Assembly (NCBI GenBank): GCA_019454045.1
Contig: SKCR01031853.1
Coordinates: 62,001 to 126,000 of the forward strand
DNA: 64,000 nucleotides
Reading direction: 5' to 3'
DNA from: Zanthoxylum bungeanum
Lineage: Eukaryota; Streptophyta; Magnoliopsida; Sapindales; Rutaceae
This document shows, piece after piece, positions 32,825 to 44,454 of this stretch. Each line of letters starts with the position of its first letter. Position 1 is the stretch's first letter. The notes under the pieces were generated by a model. That model made no database searches. It had not been told where the DNA came from and worked only from the letters and a program-made list of their open reading frames with translations. The position numbers were made by a program, and so were the translations under genes.

Positions 32825-33981
32825 TCAATGTGTTTTGGATGTCCGATTAAAGACAATCCCGTGAGCGTTGCTTTTAAAGGGTCTCTTCCAACGGTAAAGT
32901 GGCAAAAAATATTTTGTTTCATTCAGTGATCGTGCCACCTTTTTACTCCTTTTTTCTCCAGTGGTTCCTGAAAAGAAAGAAAGAAAATCAGGAGGTCTCG
33001 TATGGTGCTTGACTTGGAATGGAAGTTCCATTCTGTCAAGCTTCTGGGCGATATCTTTGATTTGTACTCCCCAAAACAGCGATGTTTTTCCTGAATGCTC
33101 TGGATCTTTATTAAGTTCTGACAGTTGCTCCTCCATTTGCTCTGTTTCTTGCTCCATCTGAGGATGAAAAGATGAGTCAGACATTAGGTCTTCATCCTCT
33201 GATTCGGGTAAAATGATTGGCTCAAGTAGATCTTCTTCAAACATTTGTGCAATGGAATCTCCAAGATCTTCGTTTTGAGGATACAGAATTCCATCCTCAA
33301 TTTTTGATGCAGTTGGTACAAATATTTCAGCTTCATCCTCGTCAGAATCTGAATAATAGAAATCAAATCGAGACTTTGCCGGTTCGGGCTCCTGAACTGA
33401 TACATCTGGTTGTTGATACTGCTCAGCCTCCTCCTCTGTTGAAGTGTCATTGTGAAATGATTGGTACTTGAAGGCTTCATCAGTGTCATCTGGAATTGGT
33501 TCTTGAGGTATGTAGTTCTGGTTTTCTGTTAATTGTCTGATCTGATCTGTCATTCTCTGTATGGATTCTGTTTGACTCTGAAATTGTGCATCAAATTGAG
33601 CTGCTTGTTCTTTGAACATGTGCATCAACTGATCTTCCTCGGATGGTTCTGGTTCTGATAAGGATCGAAGGAAGATGGTGGATAAGATGAAAAATGTGGT
33701 TCTGTGAAATGTGATGACTCGTCATACCATGAAGGATCTTGATAGTTCTGCCACCCTGGATGGTAGTTATATTCGCAATAATCGCTTTGGTGGTCACCAT
33801 TACATATGTCACATCTCCACATTGAGTTCTGTTGAGCAAATGTAGTATTGCTTGGTTCTGGCATCCAGTGATAATCATTGGGCTCGACAGCAGGCCTCAG
33901 AAAACCGGACTGTTGCTCCCAGATGTGAGGTGTATCTTCTTGTAAAGCACGTAATCTTTCAATCTCCCAGTAATGTTCCAT
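32825..33981 (-). pseudogene. Gag-like protein of element B, one frameshift
   Basis: ORF 33981-33625 starts MEHYWEIERLRALQEDTPH and carries the zinc knuckle CDICNGDHQSDYC at residues 57-69 (CX2CX3HX4C). ORF 33628-32825 continues in another frame with a Gln/Met-rich probable coiled coil, an acidic stretch (DSDEDEAE), a Glu-rich stretch and the conserved C-terminal block ending NAHGIVFNRTS. The frame break is near 33630-33650. In copy A that region reads through but breaks elsewhere, so the ancestral protein was about 370 residues. It is read here as an Athila gag C-terminal remnant. No capsid domain is visible. Confidence 0.7.
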
Positions 33982-34092
33982 TTTTAAGTAACCTGAAATA
34001 AAAAGAAAGAAATAAAAATTACAGATAAAAATAAAGAAAATTAGATACAGGTAAATTGGATAGCTTCAAAATTAATATCTCAAGAAATATAA

Positions 34093-34115
34093 GTCCCCGG
34101 CAACGGCGCCAAAAA
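34093..34115 (-). other. Primer-binding site of element B
   Basis: Same sequence as in A (plus strand gtccccggcaacggcgcc), directly inside the 5' LTR. It is of tRNA-Asp type. Confidence 0.85.
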
Positions 34116-34117
34116 CT

Positions 34118-36277
34118 TGACCGGCGTAAACACACACGTATAACGCAAGCGCACGTATCGTTCAAGTAGTATAAAAATATCGATCCCACGAGGACTTAAT
34201 TCCTACTGTTGTTATTAATTGTTGAATCTATTTATTTACAAATATCTAATTATAGGGAAAAGAGAATGATTGTTGATTGGTTGAAAGTGGTTTTACAAAA
34301 TAAATAAATAATAAAAGACAAAAGAAAAACTAAGGAAAATAACAAAAGATACAAGATCTAGGGTTGTGATTTCTTTTAATATCATTTTAAAGATGAAGTG
34401 GTTATCTTAAAGTTGGTAATATTTTGATTTATTAACCTGGAACACTAAATTGTGTGTAAGCCTCTGTCGATGGTCAGACACAAATACCCAGTTTAACCCA
34501 ATTGAACCATATGTCTATGTCAACCAAATTATCTGGATTCATTAAGTTTAAGTTCCAATTATGGCTACCCCCGCCCGACAGGTATATTCCTATCCTGTAA
34601 GGAAATCTATTAAAGGGTTATCTATCCTCAAGGAAGATCGTGGGCTATTAAGTCTAAGGCTGAAACCTAAAATCCCTATGTCTAGTTCATTTTAGATTTA
34701 CCATATCAATCTTATTGGTGATCAGACAACAAGAAGCATTAAGCTTAAGACTTAATAAATAAACCTTTAAATTACCCAACTATAAAATAATCCCTTATAA
34801 ACCGGTAATATTAAAAGTCATCACAACCTCTAATTAACTAACACATAATTAGGACTAGTAAATTCATAAAAGTAAAAGACATAAAGTAAAAAGCTGAAAA
34901 ATAAATTACAATAAAATAAAATGCTAAGGTAAAAGGAATTACTTTTACTACTACTAATTTAGATATCTCCCATAAAATAATATATAAACTTGTGATAAAT
35001 TTACCAACCGACCAGTCTGGCGGTATCCTGATTAAGTCAAATTAAGTCCAACCAGCCATTAAGGCGGAACCAAAAATAAATTTACCAACCGACCAGTCTG
35101 GCGGTATCCTTGATTAGTCAGGTTTAAACCAGATTAAAATTAAATTACCAACCGACCAATATAGCGGTATCCCTTATTAAGTCAATATTTTAAATAGTTA
35201 ATATATTATTTTTAAGGGAGATTAATCTAAATAGCAATAGTAGAAGAATTACCTTTCACCCTAGCTGAGGAAATTATTTCAACATGGTGAATAGTAAAAA
35301 CTGTAAAAAGTAAAAAGTAAAAATTAAATTACTATTATTACAAAACGTAATTAAAATTATTTACAAAAATAAAAAAAAAAACTAAAAAAATAAAAATAAA
35401 AATTCTAGAGAGAGAAACTCTCTCTAGAGAGAGAAATCAAGAGAGAGAGAGGTGTCCTGAAAACTGAAATTTCGCGCTCTATTTATAGGAAAAATTTTCA
35501 CTGTTCGCACGTCGCGACACCAAGGAGCTCAGCGTCGCGACGCTGGATTTGTCGACGTGGCACGATGAGAAGGCGACACGTAGCAAGGCGGCTGACTGTT
35601 CACGCGACACGTGTCAAGGCGGCTAATTCTCAATTATTGTGATGACGTCATTGATGACGTCATGCTGACGCGGCGACGACGTGGCGTGACGTGGCGTGGC
35701 GGCTGACTGTTCACCTGTCGGCACAATAGGATTGTGACACGTGGCGACACGTGTCAAGTTGTGATTGGTTGAGGCTGACGTGGCAAGTTGACTCGGTTGA
35801 CCTGCTGACGTGGACGATGATGTGGCATGACACGTGGCAAGGTTGACTTGTTGACCGATGATGTGGCTGATGACGAGGCGACACGTGTCAAGTCTGAGTG
35901 TCGGCAGCATATGATGATGACACGTGGCACGGCGCATGTTAGCATAGCGGCTGTGATGGTGACACGTGGCACGGCGCATTTTAGTAAAGTCAAACTTCTT
36001 CAAATGGTTGACCGTTGACCAGGCGCATGTTAGCAGATTCGGCTCACGCTGAGCGTCGCGGCGCGCAGTGTTCCAGCGTCGCGACGCGCAAAAGACTAAA
36101 ATATCTCTGTTGACGCATTTTTGTCCGGTTTTGCCCCAAATTGCCTCCAGTGCTGTCCAAACTTTATTTATCTGCAAAATAACATTAAAACACATCAAAA
36201 CATTCACAAAACTCAAGAAACTATACAAAATATTAAGTTTAATGAGTGGGAAATAGTGATACAAATACCACTCATCA
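34118..36277 (-). repeat. Element B 5' LTR
   Basis: 2160 bp with termini TGA...TCA. It contains accaaccgaccagtctggcgg repeats (about 34999-35170), GA-rich tracts (35405-35450) and the promoter-like region listed separately. Confidence 0.92.
35481..35980 (-). promoter_or_regulatory. Element B LTR promoter: ACGTG/TGACGTCA array plus TATA box
   Basis: On the minus strand about twelve ACGTG cores (about 35975-35550) and two TGACGTCA palindromes (35643-35650, 35655-35662) precede CTATAAATAGAGC, whose TATAAAT is at 35487-35481. This is a near-consensus plant TATA box. ACGTG and TGACGTCA are bZIP-binding cores (ABF, TGA and HY5 classes). Copy A keeps the array but lacks the TGACGTCA pair. Confidence 0.65.
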
Positions 36278-36282
36278 ATGTT

Positions 36283-37189
36283 CTGGTTAAATTTAATTAA
36301 TTAATCGATAAACATTGACAATAAGAGAGATTTCTAATTTTGAAATATTAAAAGTGGATCTTTTAACCCCAACATTTTCTTTCATTATTGTAATTTTACT
36401 TTTTTTATTTTCAAGATATTTTTTATGATGTTGTGTTTAATTAAGTTTTTAGTAATCCTAGGTATGTGTCATAGCTAAATACATTATCTAGGGGTGTGAT
36501 GAATTCCAATATCACCGTTTATAAAGTTGGTTATTTTATGTCTTGGGTAATATAAAGGTTTATTTATTGAGTCTTAAGCTTAATGCTTCTTATTAACTGG
36601 ACATTAATAAGATTGATCTGGTAAACTTAAAATAAACTTGACGAAGGTTTTTTAGGTTTCAGCCTTAGACTCAATAGCTCACTATCTCACCTCGGGGCAT
36701 GGTGACCCTTAGGTAGATTTTCTTACAGGATAGACATATACCTATCGGGCGGGAGTAGCCACAATTGGAACTTATTTAGAATGAATTCATGTAACTTGGT
36801 TAACATAGACATATGATTAATTGGGTTATTTGGGTGTTTGCATCTGACCATCGACATAGGCTTTTGTATATTTTCGTGTTCCATGTTAATAAACAGATAT
36901 ATTGCATAAACATGAGATAACCACTTCATCTTTAAAAGATATTGGAAGGATTCACAACCATAAATAGTTTTATAATATTGAATTTTCCTTTAATTTACTT
37001 TCGCACTGTTTTATTTACTTGTTTTAGGAAAAATCACCATCAAATCAACAAACCAATCTATTAGGTACTTGTAAACATTTAACTTCATAAATTGATAGCT
37101 AAGGTATTAAGTCATTGTGGGATCGATACTTTTTATACTACTTGAGCGATACATGCATTTGCGTTATACGTGTGTGATCACGTCGATCA
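36283..37189 (+). mobile_element. Athila-like solo LTR C, right part
   Basis: Continuation of 27161-28144. It ends gtgatcacgtcgatca and has the same U5-like end as A/B (gggatcgatac, actacttgagcgatac, gcgttatacgtgtgtg). The flanks attgg (27156-27160) and attga (37190-37194) match at four of five bases, consistent with an old solo LTR. Confidence 0.75.
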
Positions 37190-37194
37190 ATTGA

Positions 37195-37397
37195 CTAGGT
37201 GAATGAGAGCTATAGTTAGGGACGTTATGAGTTTGTCGGTCATAGATATTCTTTTTACCTCTGTGGTCCTCGCTATGATGCACTTAGATTGGGATTGAAA
37301 TATATCCCTTAAATAAGTTGAGGTGTCCTTGAGAGGGTCCCTAGAAATTTGGAGGGTGAGGTACGATTTTAATGTTCGATTTAAATTCAAATTTTAT
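37195..37397. other. Degenerate sequence between LTRs C and K
   Basis: No gene is seen. It is possibly the right half of the degenerate Gypsy LTR at 26689-27160. The ORF at 37187-37390 is not supported. Confidence 0.3.
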
Positions 37398-38334
37398 TGT
37401 AACATCCCGGTATTTCTGACGACAATTATGTTTAAGGTGGCATGATCCAAGATATAAATCGTGTTCAAGTGTGCATTTACTCGTGGATTACTTTCAAATA
37501 TTTGATAAATCAATTACAGTTCCGATATGAAATGTATTTTATATTCTACTCCGTACAACCATTAGTATTTGGGCCGTAACATTTTCATACAATCTCTGAT
37601 TTTTATGAATTTTATATCGTCGAAAATATAAAACCGAGACCTACAAATTTTGTGTTGAACGATTTCTGAAATTCTAAACCGAACAAGGGCAAAAACGTAG
37701 CTCAACAATTCGGATGAATAGTACCTGAGGACTAATCTAGAGAATTCTCAAAAATTCTGTTTTTTTACCATTAAATCATTAAACAAATCTGCCCCTAGTA
37801 TAAATAAGGGGAACTATTCATTCATCCCTAGAATTTTGAAAAGAATAAGAAAACATGAGGGGGAAGAAGGAAGAGAGAAAGAGGGAACCATGTTCTCAAC
37901 CAAATTTAAAGAGGAAACAAATGCAAATCAACTTACAATAAGCTAGGAAGAGGAATAGCAAGCTTACAAGACTTGATTAGTGAAGGAAATCAAGTGAGTT
38001 AAGGTAAGGAAATCTTGACCCAAAACTTGGATTGTGGAGTTTTGATGATATGATTTTATGTTGGTATTATTAGCATACTAGGGATTGTATCTAGATGGAT
38101 AATGAACTAGGAAATTCATTGTATTGAAAAAGGTCCAAAGTTATGGAAATCCTAGATGTTGAGCTAAATTAATATTTATGAGATTAGAGGTTTACATTGA
38201 TGATGGTATATTGATATAGCATGTTTGAGTGTTGAAATTTAAAGAAGTGTTTGTGTAAAGATTGTAGAGTGGGGGTGTTGGTATTGCATTATCGAATTTG
38301 GCAGTGGAGAGTTGAAGGTTGGCATGTAATCAGG

Positions 38335-38600
38335 CCAGCATCGCGACGCGTATGGGCTAGAGTCGCGATGTCAAGTTTGGAGAGGCCCTCTGTTTCAGGT
38401 CTGGTCGTGTGGGAGTCACGACACTCAACACTTGACGTCGCGACAAGGATCATTAGGATGCTCTCTGCGTTGGGTCTGTTTATGTGAACGTCATGACGCT
38501 CAACACCCAGAGTTGCGATGCGTAATAAGAATACGCCTCTGCCTCAGGTCGGACCAAGTGGGAGTCGCGACGCTCAACATCTACCGTCACGATGCGTACC
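38335..38600 (+). repeat. Degenerate TCGCGA-containing repeats in LTR K
   Basis: Units such as gggagtcgcgacgctcaaca recur about every 90 bp (38410, 38490, 38560) with intervening gtcgcgac or gttgcgatgcgta. Confidence 0.6.
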
Positions 38601-39106
38601 CTTTTCTCAAGATCAGTTTTAGCCATTCCAATTTAATCCTAAGATGTTAGAGGCCACCTTTAGGGTTTCGTATCAGCACATACACACGTATTATGTCATG
38701 TCACAAGCATAATATGCCATGTAGTAATAATAGTTAGTAAAATGAGAAGCTTAATCTAGTTCCGAAGCAAATCTCTAAACTTATATACTAATTAAGGTTA
38801 TCGATTATAGATTATCGACATGAACCATAATTCTCTTCGACGGGGTGAATTAGTGCCAGCCAGATTCCAAATCGGTAAGTATACATTTTCTTTTCAAGTT
38901 GAGATTTACTTATTTATTTTTATTCGAGACTTACTTTTAAATGCATTAGGGTGTTAGTCAAGATGATTTCCAGTTATTTCATAAATGAGAATGTTTTGAG
39001 ATTAAAAGTATGATTTTATTTATTTTAGAGGCATGGGGGAAAACCCCACCTTAGATGTGACTTATGGAATTTACAGATATAACATGTGCACATGTAGATC
39101 ATTACT

Positions 39107-39362
39107 AGGGGGACTGCGATATGTAACGCTTCTAGATCCTAGTTTCAGGGCTAGGGGGATTCCGATACGTAACGTCGCTAGACCCTAGATTCAGGGACAT
39201 GATGATGGCATGCATTGAGGGATGGCTATACGTAACGCTCCCAATGATATGTATTTGCACACCTGGCTCTAGTTTAGTGGTTTGGGGGATAGCGATAAGT
39301 AACGCCCCATGACCGCTAGTTAGGCGTATGGGGGGACGGAGATACGTGACGCCCCCATGCGT
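39107..39362 (+). repeat. Five palindromic gatacgtaacg repeats in LTR K
   Basis: Copies begin near 39108, 39161, 39222, 39293 and 39330. The consensus is GGGGGNNGCGATACGTAACGC followed by CCCC. It has a TACGTA centre and complementary G/C flanks. Confidence 0.8.
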
Positions 39363-40050
39363 CAGGTTTTCTACATATTCTTAGATATATGATTTTCAGA
39401 TAAGATAGTTTTACGAAAGAGTTTTCAAGAGAAACAATTTTATGAAAATCTCATAGTTTTACAGACAGAAATGATTTCCAGAAGAGTTTTCACAGAAAGA
39501 GATGTATTTTCATATAAGAAAGAGTTTTCAGAAAAATATCAATTTTCCTTGAGATGATTTTGATTTCAGAAAAAATGAATGTTTCATAAAGTATTTCAGT
39601 TTTCGTTTTAAACTGTCCACTCACTAGGTGGTTCAAACGATCTAACCCCCTCACTCCCAGTGTTTCTGTTGTGTAGGTTTACCCGAATGACGAGCTCGAG
39701 AGGATGGATACTGATGGCAGTCACTATGGTGTTGAGTCCATCAGGTCGAGTTTAGAAGTTCACCACAGTCAATGTCAAGTAAAGTTGCATGTCAGACAGT
39801 AGTATTGTATAAGTCATTGTAATTTACTAAGAGTTTCCATGAACCGAGTTGTAAAGAGAAGTATTTGAGTACACAGTTATAAGTAATAAAATACATTCTA
39901 TGTTTTTGAGTTGGACAATGGTCCCCATGCATGAGTTTGTATTTGAGATGGATTAGTAGTGATGTTCACAATCCGAAAGTCAGAGGCTCTGGGGGATAAG
40001 TCATCATATTTCCTACCGGTAGCATCTTCGAAAGGGGATGTTACATGTAT

Positions 40051-41454
40051 GAGATGGATCCTAATAAGATTACAATCATCTCATTGGGCTTCTGTCATTT
40101 TGGACATCACTAATGGCTAGTTCTAAGCATCTTTGACATCCTTGAAGAAGGTGACATGTGATGACTCCTCACTGGATATCTCAATTTCACCCCAAAATTT
40201 AATATAAGTTCCTATTTGTTATTGTTTCTCTACCAATTAAAAGATTTTTTTTCCTAATATTAAAGGTTTATTTTAATATTTTGCAACAATAATAGTATTT
40301 GTTGATAATGATTAAAAAAAGTTTATTTCCATTGACAGGATATAGAAACTCAAATGCTTGGCTTTTACGAAGAGAAGTTTAAATATTTTTAAAAAAGTTT
40401 CATCTTATAAAATACTATAATTATGATTTTTCATTTTCCTCCTAACATATTATTTATTTAAAATAGAAATTATAGATTAATCATGCTAAATTTGTTTCCT
40501 CTATGGTCCTAAGATTTTAAATTTTATTCATCTTTAATAATTTTTTATTTCTCTTTAATCTTTTTTTTTTTTATTAATAAGAGGTTTGATCTAAATTTTT
40601 CACGATTTTACCCTTATCTTAAAAAAGAATTAAAGAATATTATTGTTTATGTGAAAATATAATAGGTGAGCAAGCCTAAATATATTTTGTAGCCTCTTAG
40701 CTCTCTTAATATTTGAACTTTGGCACTAGATTTTGAAAGCACTTATTTCTAATTTAAATACACACTAAATATTTATTCATTTTTGGTATTTTTAGTATAT
40801 GGATGAAATTACTTATAATTACATTGTAACTATAGCTAAAAAAACATACTCAGCCACACATATAATTGACAGTCATTTTATATATGTAAAAAAATACTTT
40901 CACAATGTGACTAAGGCACATCATAACTAAATTATCAGTCATCCAACTAATATCAAATTGTGACTATCGTTTAAAAAAACACATTCCTAATTGACAATTA
41001 TTGTGCGAAAGGTACAAAAAACATAGTCACAATGTGACTGGGGTTGCAAATGTGATAAAGATACACTAATGATTAAATTATCAGTCACCCAACTAAAATT
41101 TAAATTGTGACTGTGGGTAAAAAAAAGCATTATCACAATGTGATTGACGTCACAAATATAACTGAGGCACACCTATAATTAAATTATCAATCACTCAATC
41201 GATAGTTACGTTGTGAATGTATATAAAAAAGTTATTGTGACTGAGTTCATTTTGACTTAAGTAAAATGTTATTATGGGTTGACAATCTGATTTGATGGAA
41301 CTAAAAATTGTACATTTAATAAAGAGAAATTAATAATTTTACACTTATAGTTTCATTAATCCCTTAATTTAGCACATTTGTGAAAAACTAATTAAATCTA
41401 TGTTTTAAATATTTTTATTTTGATTTTTATTTCTTATGTAGGTGAAATAATATC
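40051..41454. other. AT-rich region with degenerate tandem repeat
   Basis: No gene is recognised. Between about 40840 and 41250 a unit of about 120-130 bp recurs three times. It is built from cacaatgtgact, aggcaca, aattatcagtcacccaact and aaattgtgactg. The density of gtgac/gtcac motifs resembles the subterminal repeats of CACTA transposons, but no terminus was found. Confidence 0.4.
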
Positions 41455-42449
41455 TTGGATGCATAACTAGAAAAATGGATGTGACATTTGGATTTTGGAG
41501 ACCAGAAACTTAAAAGGGCGTTCTAACAATGTACAATTTCAGAAATTCCAACTTTACGTAATTTTCCTATTTTGGCCATAACGTTTTACTCCTATATCGA
41601 ATTGAGGCGATTCCAATTCTAGATGAAAGACAGCTCTAATATCTACAAATTGGTTGTTTACAAGATTTTCTAGTTCTGAAGTTTTCAAGGTTGAAATAGG
41701 TGAAGTAGTCAATGAATGTTGCATGTAATTTTAATTATTATAAAATAAAAAATAAGAAGTTAAAATGCCACAATCCATCTTTAGGTGAACTGTGACAAAT
41801 GTTTACAAAATGATCAACAACAAAAAAAAAGTCAAAAAATGAAGAAGAAAAAAATAAATTAGTAAAAGTTTATTGTTTGTATTTGATTTGGAAAGTTGTA
41901 ATTAATAATTGAGAGATGAGCACTTCTAATATAAATATGAGAATATAAATTAATCTAACTATATTATAATATATGAATTGTAATATGAAGACTAATATTT
42001 AATTTATATCTGGATTAATTATTGACAAACTTTGTTACCGCCTTTATGGATGATTTTATTTATTTGGCATAATTGAGTACCTAATTGGACTTGTTATAGA
42101 CAGATGTTATCACCGCCTTTATGTCTGGTGTTATATGTTTTGGCTTAAATAATTCTTGAAGTAAATTAACTGGGTAATAATGACAATTTATATATTATAA
42201 AAAAGTAAGATTTCTCTATATTTGAAATATTAAGAGTTGATCCTCTAGCCCCAACATTCTAATTTATTATTACAATTCAATTTAAAATTTCTCATCACTT
42301 CAAACAATTCAGCCTTTTTCTTTTCACTCAAATTACTATTTTATTTTACTAAATTTATTCCCTGTGAGTCGATCCCGGACTTCCCAGGTTATTTTATTAC
42401 TTCGACACTCTTATACATGAGAGTAAAGAACCTTTTTGTGAGTGTGTCA
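41455..42449 (+). repeat. Partial 5' LTR of element I
   Basis: Aligns with LTR C from about 27320 onward (ttttggccataac, gattttctagttctgaag, accgcctttatg) and ends gtgagtgtgtca before the primer site. The first few hundred bases of the LTR are absent. Confidence 0.7.
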
Positions 42450-42470
42450 AGTTTTTGGCGTCGTCGGGAA
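42450..42470 (+). other. Degenerate primer-binding site of element I
   Basis: agtttttggcgtcgtcgggaa is a mutated form of the A/B site TTTTTGGCGCCGTTGCCGGG. Confidence 0.7.
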
Positions 42471-42679
42471 ATATAATTTAGTAGGTAGAATAATAATTTA
42501 ACATCCTTGTATTTTTCTTTTCTTTTCTTTTCTTTTTATTTTTTTATTTTTTTATATTTCTTTTCCTTTTTTGTCATTTCTTTTTTCTTTTTTCACTTGC
42601 TTAATATTTTTTCTTTTTGTTAGTATTGCATTTGTAAACTTTAACATATAGTTTGCATTTAGATTGCATGAAACATTGG

Positions 42680-44210
42680 TCTCGATCAATTAGTGGTAGA
42701 TTAAATAGAGAGTTTAAATTACCTTCATCATCAATCAAAAAGGCCGAGAACTGAAATGAAAACCCACATGGCCAAGTTGAAAATCCAGTTGATCAGGTAG
42801 AACATGAGTCTCAGCATGGCGATCTTAATCATTTTAGGACACTCAGGGAATTCATGAATCCTATTAAGACATGATCATCATCTTGCATTGCTTTCCCCCA
42901 AGATGCATCACGTTTCAATATTAAAACAGGTGTCATCAAAATTTTATCCACATTTCACAGCCTAGAATCAAAAAATCATTATCAGCACTTAATGGAATTT
43001 AAAGAGGTATGTAATACTTGCACATATCAAAATTGCAACATGAATATAATTTGACTCAAGTTTTTTCCCTTTTCTTTAAAGGATAAAGCTAAAATTTAAC
43101 TGCAGAACCTTAGATCAGGATCCATCAGAACATGAGATGATTTACAAGAGTAATTTCTGAAAAAATTCTTTCCCCCCTCAAAGGACAAACTCCATTAAGA
43201 GGAGAATTATAACTTTCATACAAGAGTCGGGAAAACACTTTACCAATATTGGGAGAGAATTAAAGAGATGTTGATTGTTTGTACACATCACGAGTTTGAA
43301 ATATGGAGGCGGGTTTCCTACTTCTATGAGAGTTTAACACTCTAAAGTAGTCAAGTTGTGGAAATGATGTGTAATAGTGAGTTTAGGGACAAAAGTCCCG
43401 AAGATGCACTAGATTACCTAGAACACATGGTAGAGAATGCACAATACTAGGACACAGTCAGCACTTATGAGTAGTCTGTAAAACCACAAACATCTGGTAT
43501 AGGCATGTTTAACCTTAGGGAAAACCAAGACTTTTATGCTAAATATACATCTCCAATTAAAAAAGTTGAGGCGTTAGAAATGAGGAAGAGTGATCATGTC
43601 AAGTCAATTCAAGAAGTCATATGTCATATCTGTAATTCAAATAAACATGTCACACAAGTTTTTCCAACCTTGCAAGCCCTGCAAGAATGTCTCCATGACC
43701 AAGTCAGTTCTATAAACATCTTCAAGAGACCAAATCCAAACTAATACTCTCAAACTTACAATTCTGGTTAGAGACACCATCCAAACTTCAATTGGAGGAA
43801 TGATAACCAAACATAACCATCGCAACAACCTCCCCAGGTACACTAGAATTCTAAAAATTATCATAACTATGCACCATATATCCCACCACCTAGGAAAACC
43901 CTTAAGGATACATTGTATGTATTCATTGAGAAACATGAAGCCATCAATAACCAAACTGTGCAAATATTGATTGATCTGAAATATACCTTCTCCAAATTCA
44001 CATATGCATTGACCATTAATGAGAAATGAAAGTTTCGTGCACAACCACAGCCAAACTCCAAGAGTCATCAAAACCCTCACGAGGGTAGTTCTAGTAGTCA
44101 ACACATAAACCAAGTCAAATATGTTATTACTCTTCACAGTGGTAAGGTCATCCACAGACCTATTCTTGAACCTCATGAAGCTGAAAATAAATCAGATTCA
44201 GAGGGTAAGG
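42680..44210 (+). pseudogene. Athila gag remnant
   Basis: Frame-broken peptides match Athila gag. They include RTLREFMNPIRT (about 42837), HSLESKNHYQHLMEFKEVCN (about 42955), IQESGENFTQYWERFKEM (about 43215) and EDALDYLEHMVENAQY (about 43395), followed by a longer open piece at 43505-43744. The large minus-strand ORF (43637-44176) over this region is antisense and not a gene. Confidence 0.75.
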
Positions 44211-44454
44211 AAGGGGTTAATGAACCATTATCTATCATTTATGATAAAAAATTCTCACATGCACCTTGATTTCCTCAAGCATTAAAAACAAAGAAATTGA
44301 ACTATTCCCCATAGATTTATGAGATATTCAAACAGGTGAAGGTCAATATTCTTTTGTTAGATGCCATTAAACATATACCATTTATGCCAAATTTCTAAAA
44401 GACGTTTGCACCGTTAAAAGAAGACATCAAGAAAGAAAGAAAGTTTTTCTAGCC

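Larger units (their letters stand above)
28145..36277 (-). mobile_element. Athila-like non-autonomous LTR element B carrying a LOG pseudogene
   Basis: An 8.13 kb sister copy of element A. The 5' LTR is 34118-36277, the 3' LTR 28145-30309, the primer site 34093-34115 and the polypurine tract 30310-30321. The perfect target-site duplication atgtt lies at 28140-28144 and 36278-36282. The interior has the same order: gag-like ORF, 74-codon ORF, LOG, then the Athila 3' block. It inserted into solo LTR C, which is itself Athila-like. Confidence 0.92.
37398..40045 (+). mobile_element. Gypsy solo LTR K (TGTAACATCC type)
   Basis: 2.65 kb with termini TGTAACATCCC and GGGATGTTACA. The flanks tttat (37393-37397) and tgtat (40046-40050) differ at one base. 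No internal region remains. It contains a degenerate repeat with gtcgcgac motifs (38335-38600) and five gatacgtaacg units (39107-39362). It is related in termini and internal repeats to LTR J. The ORFs at 38251-38650 come from the repeats. Confidence 0.8.

Noticed and set aside
43637..44176. 179-codon minus-strand ORF
   Set aside because: It is antisense to the Athila gag remnant, with no recognisable domain.
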